Origin: Desulfovibrio cuneatus DSM 11391
Lineage (GTDB): Bacteria > Desulfobacterota > Desulfovibrionia > Desulfovibrionales > Desulfovibrionaceae
Direction: 5' to 3'
DNA: 63,529 nucleotides
Assembly: GCF_000430005.1 (NCBI RefSeq)
Contig: NZ_AUCY01000020.1
Span: forward strand, 1-63,529
In this document: in pieces, positions 55,003 through 63,184 of the stretch
Layout of the letters: each line of letters starts with the position of its first letter
How positions within the stretch are numbered: the first letter of the stretch is position 1
The notes under the pieces: model-generated
What the model was told of the DNA's origin: nothing
Database searches by the model: none
Seen by the model: the letters and a program-made list of their open reading frames with translations, nothing else
Translations under genes and position numbers: made by a program

Positions 55003-55207
55003 GTGCCTGTTTCCTGAAAAAATAATATTCATTGTGCTGCTGGTCATTGTTCATATCGGCAAATAACACCCAAAGTTTAGTGACATAGATGATATGCAAA
55101 ATATATGCCTATGTATACAATTTGTGCTTGTTTTTGGGTAATAGATGGGTGATATACCAAGTTATCTCATTTGTGTGGAAATTTGTTTGCCTGTGTGTTT
55201 GTAATAA
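55003..55207. other. AT-rich gap upstream of the MCP gene
   Basis: About 200 AT-rich bases carrying the MCP promoter region. No repeat, RNA or small gene recognised. Confidence 0.4.
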
Positions 55208-55243
55208 AACAACACCCGGCATTGTACAATGCCGGGTGTTGTT
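55208..55243. terminator. Perfect palindromic terminator after dsrP
   Basis: AACAACACCCGGCATTGT / ACAATGCCGGGTGTTGTT, a 36-base perfect palindrome lying 56 bases beyond the dsrP stop at the end of the dsr operon. Confidence 0.88.
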
Positions 55244-55298
55244 GTGCAAGGCGAATACGTGAAATGGAACGGATAACGCTGAACAGCTCAGCGCTTTG

Positions 55299-56462
55299 TT
55301 AAAACGTGCCAGCTTCCTTTTTCACATCCAGGGCAATTTTCCACAGCAGGGAAACAACCAGGGCACCCACGGCGTAAATGCCCAGGGAAATGGTGAGTTC
55401 CGCAAAGCTGGGGGCGTAAACTGTAATGCCCTCAAACGGGTTGGGGGTGAAGCCGGCAATGAGCATGCCCAGGCCCTTGTCTATCCATGAAGCAATAACC
55501 AGCATAATCAAGGTAAAGGGCAGAATGCTGTTGTTGTCGCGGGTGGAAGGGAAGGCGATGAGCAGGAAGGACACAATGGCCATAACCACGGCGGCCCACA
55601 TCCATGTTGTTACCCACAAGGGGTGCCCATGCCCGCCGCCAAAGAGCGCCCCAAAGGGGTGCTGGTGGCCGGGAATGCCGCTGTAAAACGCGGTGAACAC
55701 TTCCAAAAGGTAAAAGAAGATGTTGATGCCCATGGCGTAGGCAATAATCTTGGTAAGGGTTTGAATGGCTTCCTTGCCAGCGTCAAAGCCGGTAAGGCGG
55801 CGCAGCAAAAGGCATAGCAGCAGCAGAATGGCCGGGCCTGAACAAAAGGCTGAAGCCAGGAAGCGGGCAGCCAGAATGGCCGTGAGCCAGTAGTGGCGGC
55901 CAGGCAGGCCAGCATACAAAAAGGCTGTAACGGTGTGAATGGAAAACGCCCAGAAAATGGAAAGGTAGATGACGGGCTTAATCCATTTTGGCGGGTCCAC
56001 CTGGTGGCGTTCTGCTTCCAGGGTAACCCAGCCAATGAGCAGGTTCAGCACCAGGTAGCCGCTTAACACCATCATGTCCCAGAACATAACAGAGTTGGGC
56101 GTTGGGTGCAGAATAACGTTCATTACGCGCTGGGGTTGGCCCATGTCAGCCACAATAAAAAGCATACAGACAATAACCGCACCAATGGCCATGAATTCGC
56201 CAAGGATTATCATCTTCTTGAACTTTTTATAGTGGTGGAAATAGGTGGGCAGCACCAGCATAACAGCAGAGGCCGCCACACCCACCATGTAGGTGAACTG
56301 GGCAATGTAAAAGCCCCAGGAAACGTCGCGGGAAAGGCCCGTTACCTGCAAGCCCAAAAAGAGCTGGAACAGATACACGGTGGCCCCAAGGCCCACTAAG
56401 GCACCCAGGGAAAGCAGCCAAATGTAGAAAGGCGGAGAGCCTTTAAGCACTTTTTCGATCAT
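55299..56462 (-). CDS. dsrP: DsrP, NrfD-family membrane subunit of the DsrMKJOP complex
   Basis: 387-residue integral membrane protein of the NrfD family with about 10 helices. It exchanges electrons between the menaquinone pool and the periplasmic subunits DsrO and DsrJ. Segments include FYIAQFTYMVGVAASAVMLVLPTYFHHY, FIVADMGQPQRVMNVILHPTPNSVMFWDMMVLSGYL and FWAFSIHTVTAFLYAGLPGRHYW. Last gene of the operon, 11 bases after dsrO, ending just before a strong terminator. Length and topology are normal for DsrP. Confidence 0.97.
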   Translation of the reverse strand: MIEKVLKGSPPFYIWLLSLGALVGLGATVYLFQLFLGLQVTGLSRDVSWGFYIAQFTYMVGVAASAVMLVLPTYFHHYKKFKKMIILGEFMAIGAVIVCMLFIVADMGQPQRVMNVILHPTPNSVMFWDMMVLSGYLVLNLLIGWVTLEAERHQVDPPKWIKPVIYLSIFWAFSIHTVTAFLYAGLPGRHYWLTAILAARFLASAFCSGPAILLLLCLLLRRLTGFDAGKEAIQTLTKIIAYAMGINIFFYLLEVFTAFYSGIPGHQHPFGALFGGGHGHPLWVTTWMWAAVVMAIVSFLLIAFPSTRDNNSILPFTLIMLVIASWIDKGLGMLIAGFTPNPFEGITVYAPSFAELTISLGIYAVGALVVSLLWKIALDVKKEAGTF

Positions 56463-56473
56463 TGCCGGCCTCC

Positions 56474-57268
56474 CTACAGAATGTAGTACACGCTGGGTTC
56501 GGTACCCAGTGTGGGTTTACGGCGAAGGGTAAAATTCTCCGCCAGTAGTTTGCGCACTGAAGATTCAGGGTCGGTCAAATCGCCAAAGGCAATGGCCCCA
56601 TCGGAAGCTTCAACACACAGGGGCATTTTACCAACAGCCAGAAGTTCGGAACAGAACGTACACTTTTCCACCACGCCGCGCATGCGGGTAGGGAAGGTGG
56701 GGTTTACTTGGGCAATGTGGTCACGCGGGTCCATAAAGTTGAAGCTACGCGCACCAAAGGGGCAACCGGCCATGCAGTAACGGCAGCCAATGCAGCGGTG
56801 GTAGTCCATTACCACAATGCCGTCTTTACGGCGGAAGGTGGCTTTGGTGGGGCACACGCGCACACAGGCGGGGTTTTCGCAGTGGTTGCACAGCATAAGG
56901 TAACGGCGCTGCTCAATTTCATGGGAGGGGTAGTTGTCTACCTGGTCTGTGAACGTCTGGTGGTAGCCATCGGTCCAAATCCATTTTACTTCCCGCTTGG
57001 AAGGCATTCCGTTTTCCACAATGGTGGGCACGTTGTGGTAACTGTGGCAGGCGGTAGTGACCGCGTTGTACAGCTCCGGGTTTTCGGCAAACTTGCGGGT
57101 ATCAATAACCATACCCCATTTTTTGGCATGCAGGGCATTTTTTGCTGTGGTAAAGGAGCCTTCCCCGGGGGCTGCCGCCTGGCACACAGGCCCAAGGGCC
57201 GCAGAGCCAGCCACGCCAAGGAAGGAAAGGCTGGCTACCTTCAAAAACTGGCGTCTATCTTTTTTCAT
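56474..57268 (-). CDS. dsrO: DsrO, periplasmic iron-sulfur protein of DsrMKJOP
   Basis: 264-residue ferredoxin-like subunit with a Tat signal peptide (MKKDRRQFLKVASLSFLG, twin arginines at residues 5-6), so it is exported folded with its clusters. Cluster-binding groups: CNHCENPACVRVCP, CIGCRYCMAGCPFG and CTFCSELL..PLCVEAC-like PLCVEA, giving up to three [4Fe-4S] centres. The start ATG at 57266-57268 overlaps the dsrJ stop as TAATG; the frame open to 57337 is not used. It passes electrons between DsrP and DsrJ. Confidence 0.97.
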   Translation of the reverse strand: MKKDRRQFLKVASLSFLGVAGSAALGPVCQAAAPGEGSFTTAKNALHAKKWGMVIDTRKFAENPELYNAVTTACHSYHNVPTIVENGMPSKREVKWIWTDGYHQTFTDQVDNYPSHEIEQRRYLMLCNHCENPACVRVCPTKATFRRKDGIVVMDYHRCIGCRYCMAGCPFGARSFNFMDPRDHIAQVNPTFPTRMRGVVEKCTFCSELLAVGKMPLCVEASDGAIAFGDLTDPESSVRKLLAENFTLRRKPTLGTEPSVYYIL

Positions 57269-57648
57269 TACTGGTTCCCCTTTGGCAGAACGTGACAATC
57301 CCAGCAGTATGGGCTCACGCTGTTGCTCACGTGGCACTTGTCACAAAATTCCACATAATTGCTGTGGCACTTCATGCAGGTGTTTTGCAGGCTTACTTCC
57401 CATTGTTTGCCGGAAGAAGAAACATACACGCGCTGCTCTTCACGCAGGGCCATGTCGCGCCAGGTGTTCAGTAGCTGCATGTGGTTGGCCCGCATCCATT
57501 CAGCAGGTTCAACACATTCTTTTTCCCCTGCTGGCAGGGCCAGTTGTGGGCGGGTGTATTGTTCCTGGCCTGTGTTCATCCAGAACGGCATGGAAAACAG
57601 CACGATGAAGATGACGATGCCCGGCCAGATATACTTTGCGTTGTACAT
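57268..57648 (-). CDS. dsrJ: DsrJ, membrane-anchored triheme cytochrome c
   Basis: 126-residue periplasmic cytochrome with an uncleaved N-terminal anchor (YIWPGIVIFIVLFSMPFW). Three CxxCH heme sites: CMKCH, CDKCH and CWDCH, all in the C-terminal 40 residues. DsrJ is the site where one heme has unusual axial ligation in characterised complexes. Gene order dsrK-J-O with a two-base gap before and TAATG overlap after. Confidence 0.97.
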   Translation of the reverse strand: MYNAKYIWPGIVIFIVLFSMPFWMNTGQEQYTRPQLALPAGEKECVEPAEWMRANHMQLLNTWRDMALREEQRVYVSSSGKQWEVSLQNTCMKCHSNYVEFCDKCHVSNSVSPYCWDCHVLPKGNQ

Positions 57649-57650
57649 GA

Positions 57651-59267
57651 TTATTCGTCCTCCTCAACACCGGGCAGGTCTTCTTGGCGAAGGTCCAGGG
57701 TACGCTTGATTTCGCCCTTCATTACCAGTGCGTTGGCAATAAGTTCATGCGTGCCGGTAACGGAAACACCGGGGGCCCAGTAGTCTGCCAGGGGGGGCAG
57801 GGTTGCCCTGTCAATGGCGCAAATACAGGCCATGGTGTTTACACCGTGTTTTTCCTGAACAAAGCGCAAGGCGTTGCCGCGTGGCAGGCCACCGCGCATG
57901 CGCAGCTCCATAATTTCTTCTGTGTTCAGGCCGGAACCGCCACCGCAGCAGAAGGTTTGTTCACGAATGGTGTTTTCAGGCATTTCCACAAAGTTTTCGC
58001 AGGCGGCCTGAATGCAGTAGCGCGGTTCTTCCAGCAGGCCCATGCCCCGTGCCGGGTTGCATGAATCGTGGAAGGTAACGATTTTGTCGGCGTTGCGGCT
58101 TGGGTCAAGCGTAATTTTGTTGTGCTTGATGAGGTCTGCCGTAAACTCGGTAATGTGCACCATTTTTGTGGCTGCCGCGTTGTGGAACACCGTGCCCGTA
58201 ATGGGGCTTTTGGGTGTTTCCATGCAGGCCGGGGTGGGGCCGTTCATGGTTTCCATGTACTGGTGTACCACACGCCACATGTGGCCGCATTCCCCGCCCA
58301 GAATCCACTTGGAGCCAAGGCGTTCTGCTTCCGCATACATCTTGGCGTTAAGTTTTTTCATCATGTAGGCAGAGGTGAAGGAACCAAAGTTCCCGCCTTC
58401 GGAAGCGTAGGTGGACAAGGTATAGTCCAGGCCAATTTCATGAAACAGCATCAAATAGCCCATGAAGGTGTAAATACCCGGGTCGGCGAACACGTCGCCA
58501 GAGGGGGTAATGAACAGCACTTCGTGCCCTTTTTCGTTAAAGGGCGGCTTAATTTGAATGCCGGTGATGGTTTCAATGTCTTCGCACAAAAATTCAACAA
58601 TTTCGCGGAAGGCATGGGGCTGAATGCCCAGGTGGTTCCCGGTGCGGTTACAGTTGCTTACCGGGTCCATAATCCAGTGAATGCCAAGGCCAAGTTCGTG
58701 CAGCAGTTCGCGCACAATCATGGTAATTTCTGCTGTGTCAATGCCATAGGGGCAGAACAGGGAGCAGCGGCGGCATTCTGTGCACTGGTAGAAGTAGTAG
58801 AACCACTCCTTGATAACGTCTTTGTCCAGTTTGCGCGCACCCACCACTTTACCCAGCAGTTTGCCCACGGTGGTAAAGTCGCGGCGGTATACAGAGCGAA
58901 GCAGCTCTACCCGCAGTACAGGCATGTTTTTGGGGTCGCCCGTACCAAGGAAAAAGTGGCACTTGTCTGCACAGGCCCCGCAACGCACGCAAATGTCCAG
59001 AAACACTTTGAGGGAGCGGTACTTTTCCAGCCGGTCCTTCAGGGCATTATAAATAATTTCTTCCCAGTTTTCCGGCAGGTTCCAGTCTTCTTCCGCTGGG
59101 TTCCAGTTGTGGGGGTTGGGCATGCCCAGCCCTTCCATGGTATCTTTTTTTGCAGGGTAGCACCATGTTCCCGGGGCAAAGGCAGGCTTTGTGTCCATCC
59201 AGGAAACCTTGGGGAACGCATAGCTTATACTTTTGGCAAGTTCCGATGCTTTTGGCAGCTTAGACAT
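57651..59267 (-). CDS. dsrK: DsrK, HdrD-like catalytic iron-sulfur subunit
   Basis: 538-residue cytoplasmic subunit related to heterodisulfide reductase HdrD. Two [4Fe-4S] ferredoxin motifs (CVRCGACADKCHFFLGTGDP and CTECRRCSLFCPYGIDTAE), and CCG-type cysteines (TFHDSCNPARGMG; TFCCGGGSGLNTEE) that bind the noncubane catalytic cluster. It is the proposed site of reduction of the DsrC trisulfide/disulfide during sulfite reduction. Located between dsrM and dsrJ with gaps of two bases. Confidence 0.97.
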   Translation of the reverse strand: MSKLPKASELAKSISYAFPKVSWMDTKPAFAPGTWCYPAKKDTMEGLGMPNPHNWNPAEEDWNLPENWEEIIYNALKDRLEKYRSLKVFLDICVRCGACADKCHFFLGTGDPKNMPVLRVELLRSVYRRDFTTVGKLLGKVVGARKLDKDVIKEWFYYFYQCTECRRCSLFCPYGIDTAEITMIVRELLHELGLGIHWIMDPVSNCNRTGNHLGIQPHAFREIVEFLCEDIETITGIQIKPPFNEKGHEVLFITPSGDVFADPGIYTFMGYLMLFHEIGLDYTLSTYASEGGNFGSFTSAYMMKKLNAKMYAEAERLGSKWILGGECGHMWRVVHQYMETMNGPTPACMETPKSPITGTVFHNAAATKMVHITEFTADLIKHNKITLDPSRNADKIVTFHDSCNPARGMGLLEEPRYCIQAACENFVEMPENTIREQTFCCGGGSGLNTEEIMELRMRGGLPRGNALRFVQEKHGVNTMACICAIDRATLPPLADYWAPGVSVTGTHELIANALVMKGEIKRTLDLRQEDLPGVEEDE

Positions 59268-59269
59268 GG

Positions 59270-60283
59270 CTACTCCTTGGCGGCGGCTTGTTCTGGGGTT
59301 ATTTCAAGGGGTAAGCCCGCCTCGTCCATCAGGTCGCGGAAGTCATTTTCATACTCTGCATAGGTGCGGTATGTTTTGGGTGGGTTCCACGGGTTGGTGT
59401 GGTGCACAGCCCTTGTGTTGTTGGGCAGGTTCCGGGTAGGGGAAAGGAAGATACCACCCATGTGCATAAGCTTGGAAAAGGGAAAGACAATAAGCAGCGT
59501 GCTTAAAAAGCCAAGGTGCACGTAAAACAGGGGGCTAATGGGCAGTGCAGGAATGTGTGGGCTCAGTGTGGCAATGCCCATGGTCATTTCCTTAATGGTG
59601 GCAATGTCTGCCTTGCCTATGTAGCGCAGGCACAGGCCACTGCCTACAAGGCCAATAAGCAGTAGCAGCGGGAAATAGTCGTTGGGCAGCGAAATGTAGC
59701 GCAACTTTTGGTCGCACAGGCGGCGCATAAGCAAAAACAGCAGGGCGCCAAACAAAATTACCCCAGACATAAACAAGCGGGGCACACCAATTTGCATAAT
59801 GCCGTCCACGGTTTCCATCATGCCAATGGCTACGGGAACCGGGTCCAGAAAAAAGCGGAAGTGGCGAATGAACACGACAAGGAAACAGTAGTGGAACAGC
59901 AGGGCAAACAGCCACAGCCACTTGGAAGACCAGTACACAAGGCGCGGGCCGTTACGCAGTTCCGCCTTGGTGTTCCGGAACAGGGAACGGAACAGGAGCA
60001 CTTCAAGGAGCATACGCCCCACAGTGCCGGTTTTGGTGTAAGGGGAATCAAGCCTGGCTGGTTTTATCCAGTCAAGTGAACGTTGTTGCCCCCCGGTGGT
60101 GGGAATGCTGAAGGGAACGGGCGATTTTGCCCAGTCCATGATCCGCCAGATAAAGCCGGCCAGGAAAACAACAACGGCAATCATTGGCAGCACGATGCCG
60201 AACAGGTACTGCAAGCCAGGTGTTGCTCCCCCCATCCAGGCGATGGCACCGAGCACGATGACCGCCACTAGTGAAATGAACAT
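59270..60283 (-). CDS. dsrM: DsrM, NarI-like cytochrome b subunit
   Basis: 337-residue membrane protein with about six helices, a heme b subunit that oxidises menaquinol and delivers electrons to DsrK. Helix His candidates appear in FALLFHYCFLVVFIRHFRFFLDP and FYVHLGFLSTLLIVFPFSKLMHMGG. The start ATG at 60281-60283 (MFISLVAVIVLG) opens directly into the first helix; the longer frame upstream is not supported. First structural gene of the dsrMKJOP operon, 19 bases after the RsbRD_N gene. Confidence 0.96.
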   Translation of the reverse strand: MFISLVAVIVLGAIAWMGGATPGLQYLFGIVLPMIAVVVFLAGFIWRIMDWAKSPVPFSIPTTGGQQRSLDWIKPARLDSPYTKTGTVGRMLLEVLLFRSLFRNTKAELRNGPRLVYWSSKWLWLFALLFHYCFLVVFIRHFRFFLDPVPVAIGMMETVDGIMQIGVPRLFMSGVILFGALLFLLMRRLCDQKLRYISLPNDYFPLLLLIGLVGSGLCLRYIGKADIATIKEMTMGIATLSPHIPALPISPLFYVHLGFLSTLLIVFPFSKLMHMGGIFLSPTRNLPNNTRAVHHTNPWNPPKTYRTYAEYENDFRDLMDEAGLPLEITPEQAAAKE

Positions 60284-60302
60284 TCCATACCTCGCTACTT
60301 GG

Positions 60303-60884
60303 CTATGGTTTTTGGGGTTCTGCCTCTTCCGGTTCCATGCCCGCTTTGCGCATGGCAAGGCGCATTAACTGAGAGTGGCTGCGCTTATGTTCCTCCACCT
60401 TCAGTAAATGCAACCGTTCACGGTGGCGCGCATAGGCCCCAAAGGCCATTAGTGCCACCGCGTCAATGCGCGATTCAAGCGCCCACATGGCACGAAGGCA
60501 CGCTGCCCCCTGCCCTGAAGCGCTTACCACTTCGCGCACAATATCTTTAAGCGCGAAAACCACCCCAACAGCGGTTTCCGGCGGAAAGTCTTGTATTGCT
60601 CGAACTCGAATAATTTCATCCACCGCTTTGTGCAGGGTGGCTTCTTCAGGCTGGTCGGTAAACAGAATCTCTATAAGGGCTTTTGCCGCTTCTTCCGTGC
60701 GGTAGCCCACGGGGTTGGCAAACCTGTTACTGTTTGTACGTAAAAAACCGATAGTTTCAAAAGGGTAGGAACCGTGAACAACGCCCACCCAACGGTTCAC
60801 CATGGCCTCTTTGTGGGGCCATAGCACCGCATAAAGGGTGGTGCCTGAGCGAATATCTTCATCTGTGCCTTGGGGGGTGCTCAT
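60303..60884 (-). CDS. RsbRD_N-domain protein at the head of the dsr operon
   Basis: 193-residue cytoplasmic protein with an RsbRD N-terminal-type domain (four-helix globin-like bundle seen in stressosome sensors): YAVLWPHKEAMVNRWVGVVHGSYPFETIGFLR and NRFANPVGYRTEEAAKALIEILF. The C-terminal part (ALESRIDAVALMAFGAYARHRERLHLLKVEEHKRSHSQ) is a long charged helix; no STAS domain. Genes of this kind precede dsrM in other sulfate reducers, so it may assemble with or regulate the complex. ATG 60884 follows CGGAGCAGT. It has no signal peptide. Confidence 0.82.
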   Translation of the reverse strand: MSTPQGTDEDIRSGTTLYAVLWPHKEAMVNRWVGVVHGSYPFETIGFLRTNSNRFANPVGYRTEEAAKALIEILFTDQPEEATLHKAVDEIIRVRAIQDFPPETAVGVVFALKDIVREVVSASGQGAACLRAMWALESRIDAVALMAFGAYARHRERLHLLKVEEHKRSHSQLMRLAMRKAGMEPEEAEPQKP

Positions 60885-60994
60885 ACTGCTCCGGTAACGG
60901 AAAAAGGGTATTGAAAACCGCCGAAAAAATGCACTCGTGTTTGTGGCGGTTAGGCCACAAAATTCCAAAACTCATGAGTCAATAGTAGCCCAAT

Positions 60995-61023
60995 ACCCTA
61001 TGCGGAAAAGGCTGAAAGGTCAA
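60995..61023 (-). promoter_or_regulatory. Candidate promoter of the dsr operon
   Basis: On the minus strand TTGACC (61023-61018) and TAGGGT (61000-60995) with 17 bases between, about 110 bases ahead of the RsbRD_N gene. The -10 box is weak. Confidence 0.4.
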
Positions 61024-61111
61024 GGGTAACACGGCAGCGCAACGGCGTTTGCCGAGGTGTTGCGTATGCTCTTTTGTTTTTTTGTATCGCGTTCGTTCTG
61101 CAGCGTTTCCC

Positions 61112-62086
61112 TTAGGGGCAGGGGGCTTCTGTAGTGCTGTTGCACTGCCCAAGTTCACTTCCCCACAGTTCCTGCTCTGCTGCCGGGGTTAAGGGGGTGG
61201 TATCTGGCTGTGCAGCTTCGTTGCCCTTGGGGGCCGGGTGCACCTGTTCCAGCCAGGCCTTGGGCATACCGTTTATGGTAATAAGCGGCAGGCTGGTGTG
61301 TCCCTGGCGGAACACAGCGGCCTTGTTGCGCATTGTTTGTAAAGAGCGCACGGCGTAGTGAATGGGGGAAATGGCAGGCACCGGGGCGTTAGGGTCGCGG
61401 CTTTGGCGCAGGGCTTCTTCCATGGGCACCCCTTGGGCCAATAAAAATTCAAGGCGGATAATGGCCTGCATGTCGCCTTCGCGTTCCACCACTGGGTACA
61501 ATGCCACAGAAGGGCCAAAATACACCAGCGCGTCGCGGCAATAGGGGCAGGAAGGCGAGAAAAATACGCGAACAGATTTGTTTTGGGGGTTGCCAATGGC
61601 CCAAAGAGGCATCATTTCGTTGGTGGCAACGGCTGCATTGCTTATGAACAGCCCCACCCACAAGGAAAGCACCAGCATACGCTTGCTGCCAGCCTCTTCG
61701 CGCATGTTGCCGGGGCGCAGGGGGCGCAGGCACAGGTAAATAAGCGGGAAAAACAGGGCCACCACAAGGCAGTCCAGGCATGGGGCCGAAAACAGCATAA
61801 TCAGCAACAGGAGGGTGTCTATGAGCAAAGCCGTTCTTGCCAGCCACCAGGCAAGGGAGTAAAATCCGCGCAGGCAAATAAGGGCCAGCACAAAAAAGTA
61901 GGTGCCCCCCACCCACCACATGGAAACGCCCAGTATGCGCACATCGCGAAACAGGGCGCAGCCAGAGGTAGCGCATGCAGGCGGGTTGCCGGAAGGAAAG
62001 GCAACGTAGCCGCACCAGAAAAGGGCCAGCAAGGTAAAAAGCAGGGCTCCTAAGGGAGACTTGGGCTGAGAGATACGCGCAATCAT
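61112..62086 (-). CDS. VKOR-like membrane oxidoreductase fused to a thioredoxin-like domain
   Basis: 324-residue protein. Residues 1-about 160 form four or five membrane helices with VKOR-type cysteines: Cys38 and Cys43 in ACATSGCALF, and the CxxC pair Cys103/Cys106 in SAPCLDCLVVALFFP. Residues about 170-305 are a thioredoxin/DsbA-like domain with CPYC (SPSCPYCRDALVYFG) and a cis-proline region SLPLITING. VKOR enzymes reoxidise DsbA-like thiol oxidases using quinone, so this fusion should form disulfides in the periplasm. A C-terminal tail has two more cysteines. The dsr operon lies next to it on the same strand; a functional link is not shown. Confidence 0.8.
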   Translation of the reverse strand: MIARISQPKSPLGALLFTLLALFWCGYVAFPSGNPPACATSGCALFRDVRILGVSMWWVGGTYFFVLALICLRGFYSLAWWLARTALLIDTLLLLIMLFSAPCLDCLVVALFFPLIYLCLRPLRPGNMREEAGSKRMLVLSLWVGLFISNAAVATNEMMPLWAIGNPQNKSVRVFFSPSCPYCRDALVYFGPSVALYPVVEREGDMQAIIRLEFLLAQGVPMEEALRQSRDPNAPVPAISPIHYAVRSLQTMRNKAAVFRQGHTSLPLITINGMPKAWLEQVHPAPKGNEAAQPDTTPLTPAAEQELWGSELGQCNSTTEAPCP

Positions 62087-62313
62087 CTATGTTCCTTCCA
62101 TACTGTCCGGCTATCTTTTTGTTCTCGGGCAGATATTTACCCAAAATGAGAGTCAAAAAGAGTTGGTTGAAAAGGCAAACCACACGCTGCCCAGGGAGAT
62201 TTTGCCGACAAAATCACCCCCATGCGGTACGGCCTGTGAGCCGAACAGCATTGATGCTCCTTCATGCACGTGTTGGAGGTCTTTATTAGTACATGAAAGG
62301 AGCTGCGTAAAGC
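62087..62313. other. Divergent promoter region
   Basis: 227 bases between the VKOR fusion and the YgjP gene, which point away from each other. A GAAAGGAGC ribosome site for YgjP lies at the end. No repeat or RNA recognised. Confidence 0.4.
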
Positions 62314-63180
62314 ATGACAGTTGAAAATATTCCAGAGCCGATGTTTTCCCCTCCGTATACCGTGCGGCGCAGCCAGCGGGCGCGGCGTATTTTATTGCGT
62401 ATTGTGCCCGGTAAAGGGCTTGAGGTCATATTGCCGCCCCATGCCGACCCGGCCCAGGTGCCGGGGGTGGTGGTGCGCATGCGAAGCTGGATTGAAAAGC
62501 ATATGCCCCGGTTTGCTTCATCTTGTGGGGGGGCTGGGGGGTATGACGTTGGCCGCCATGAAGGCGGCGAGAATGGCCTTCATGGCGGTGCCCGGGGGAT
62601 TGGTGCAGGAACCCATGGCGCAGGCCTGCCCCTGTTGCCGTTGGCATTGCCTTTGCTGGGGGGGAAAGCCCCCATAACGGTGCAAAGGCGTACGGTATTT
62701 GCCGGGCAGGGCTTGCGGCAGCAGGGGGTGAAAAGCGTGGGTATGGAGGAAGCCGAGGGGCGGGTGGTTCTGCTGCCGGAGCGGGTGCAGCCTGCACAGG
62801 GGGAAAGCCAGCGCCTGACCCCGGAGGGACTGGCGTGGTTGCGGGAGCGCCTGCGGCGGGAGGCCGAAGAAATGCTGCTGCCCCGGCTGGAGGGGTATGC
62901 CGTCATGCATGGCTTTCGTTATGAAGCGGTACGGTTCCGCTTCCAGCGTACCCGTTGGGGGAGTTGCTCTGCCAAAGGGAATATTAATTTGAATGTGGGG
63001 TTGGTGTTCTTGCCGGAACCGCTCATTCGGTATGTGCTGTTACACGAGCTGTGCCACACCGTGGCGCTGGACCATTCGGAGAGGTTCTGGAAGGCGCTGT
63101 TCGCGGTGGAGGGGGAGGCGTTGATTTTAGATAAGCAGTTACGGAGAGGGCAACGGTATGTGCCGGAGTGGTTGTATTGA
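62314..63180 (+). CDS. YgjP-like metallopeptidase (M48/SprT group)
   Basis: 288-residue cytosolic metallopeptidase of the YgjP (DUF45) family. The C-terminal domain carries the zinc motif HELCHTVALDHS (His-Glu-x2-His) with the third ligand in DHSERFW, preceded by RFQRTRWGSCSAKGNINLNVGLVFLP, the family signature. The N-terminal part starts with YTVRRSQRARRILLRIVPGKGLEVILPP. Compared with the usual 230-250 residues there is an insertion near residues 68-105 rich in Gly and His (GGAGGYDVGRHEGGENGLHGG). The stop at 63178-63180 is about 10 bases from the IS200 left end, so the gene is intact. Confidence 0.88.
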   Translation: MTVENIPEPMFSPPYTVRRSQRARRILLRIVPGKGLEVILPPHADPAQVPGVVVRMRSWIEKHMPRFASSCGGAGGYDVGRHEGGENGLHGGARGIGAGTHGAGLPLLPLALPLLGGKAPITVQRRTVFAGQGLRQQGVKSVGMEEAEGRVVLLPERVQPAQGESQRLTPEGLAWLRERLRREAEEMLLPRLEGYAVMHGFRYEAVRFRFQRTRWGSCSAKGNINLNVGLVFLPEPLIRYVLLHELCHTVALDHSERFWKALFAVEGEALILDKQLRRGQRYVPEWLY

Positions 63181-63184
63181 TAAA

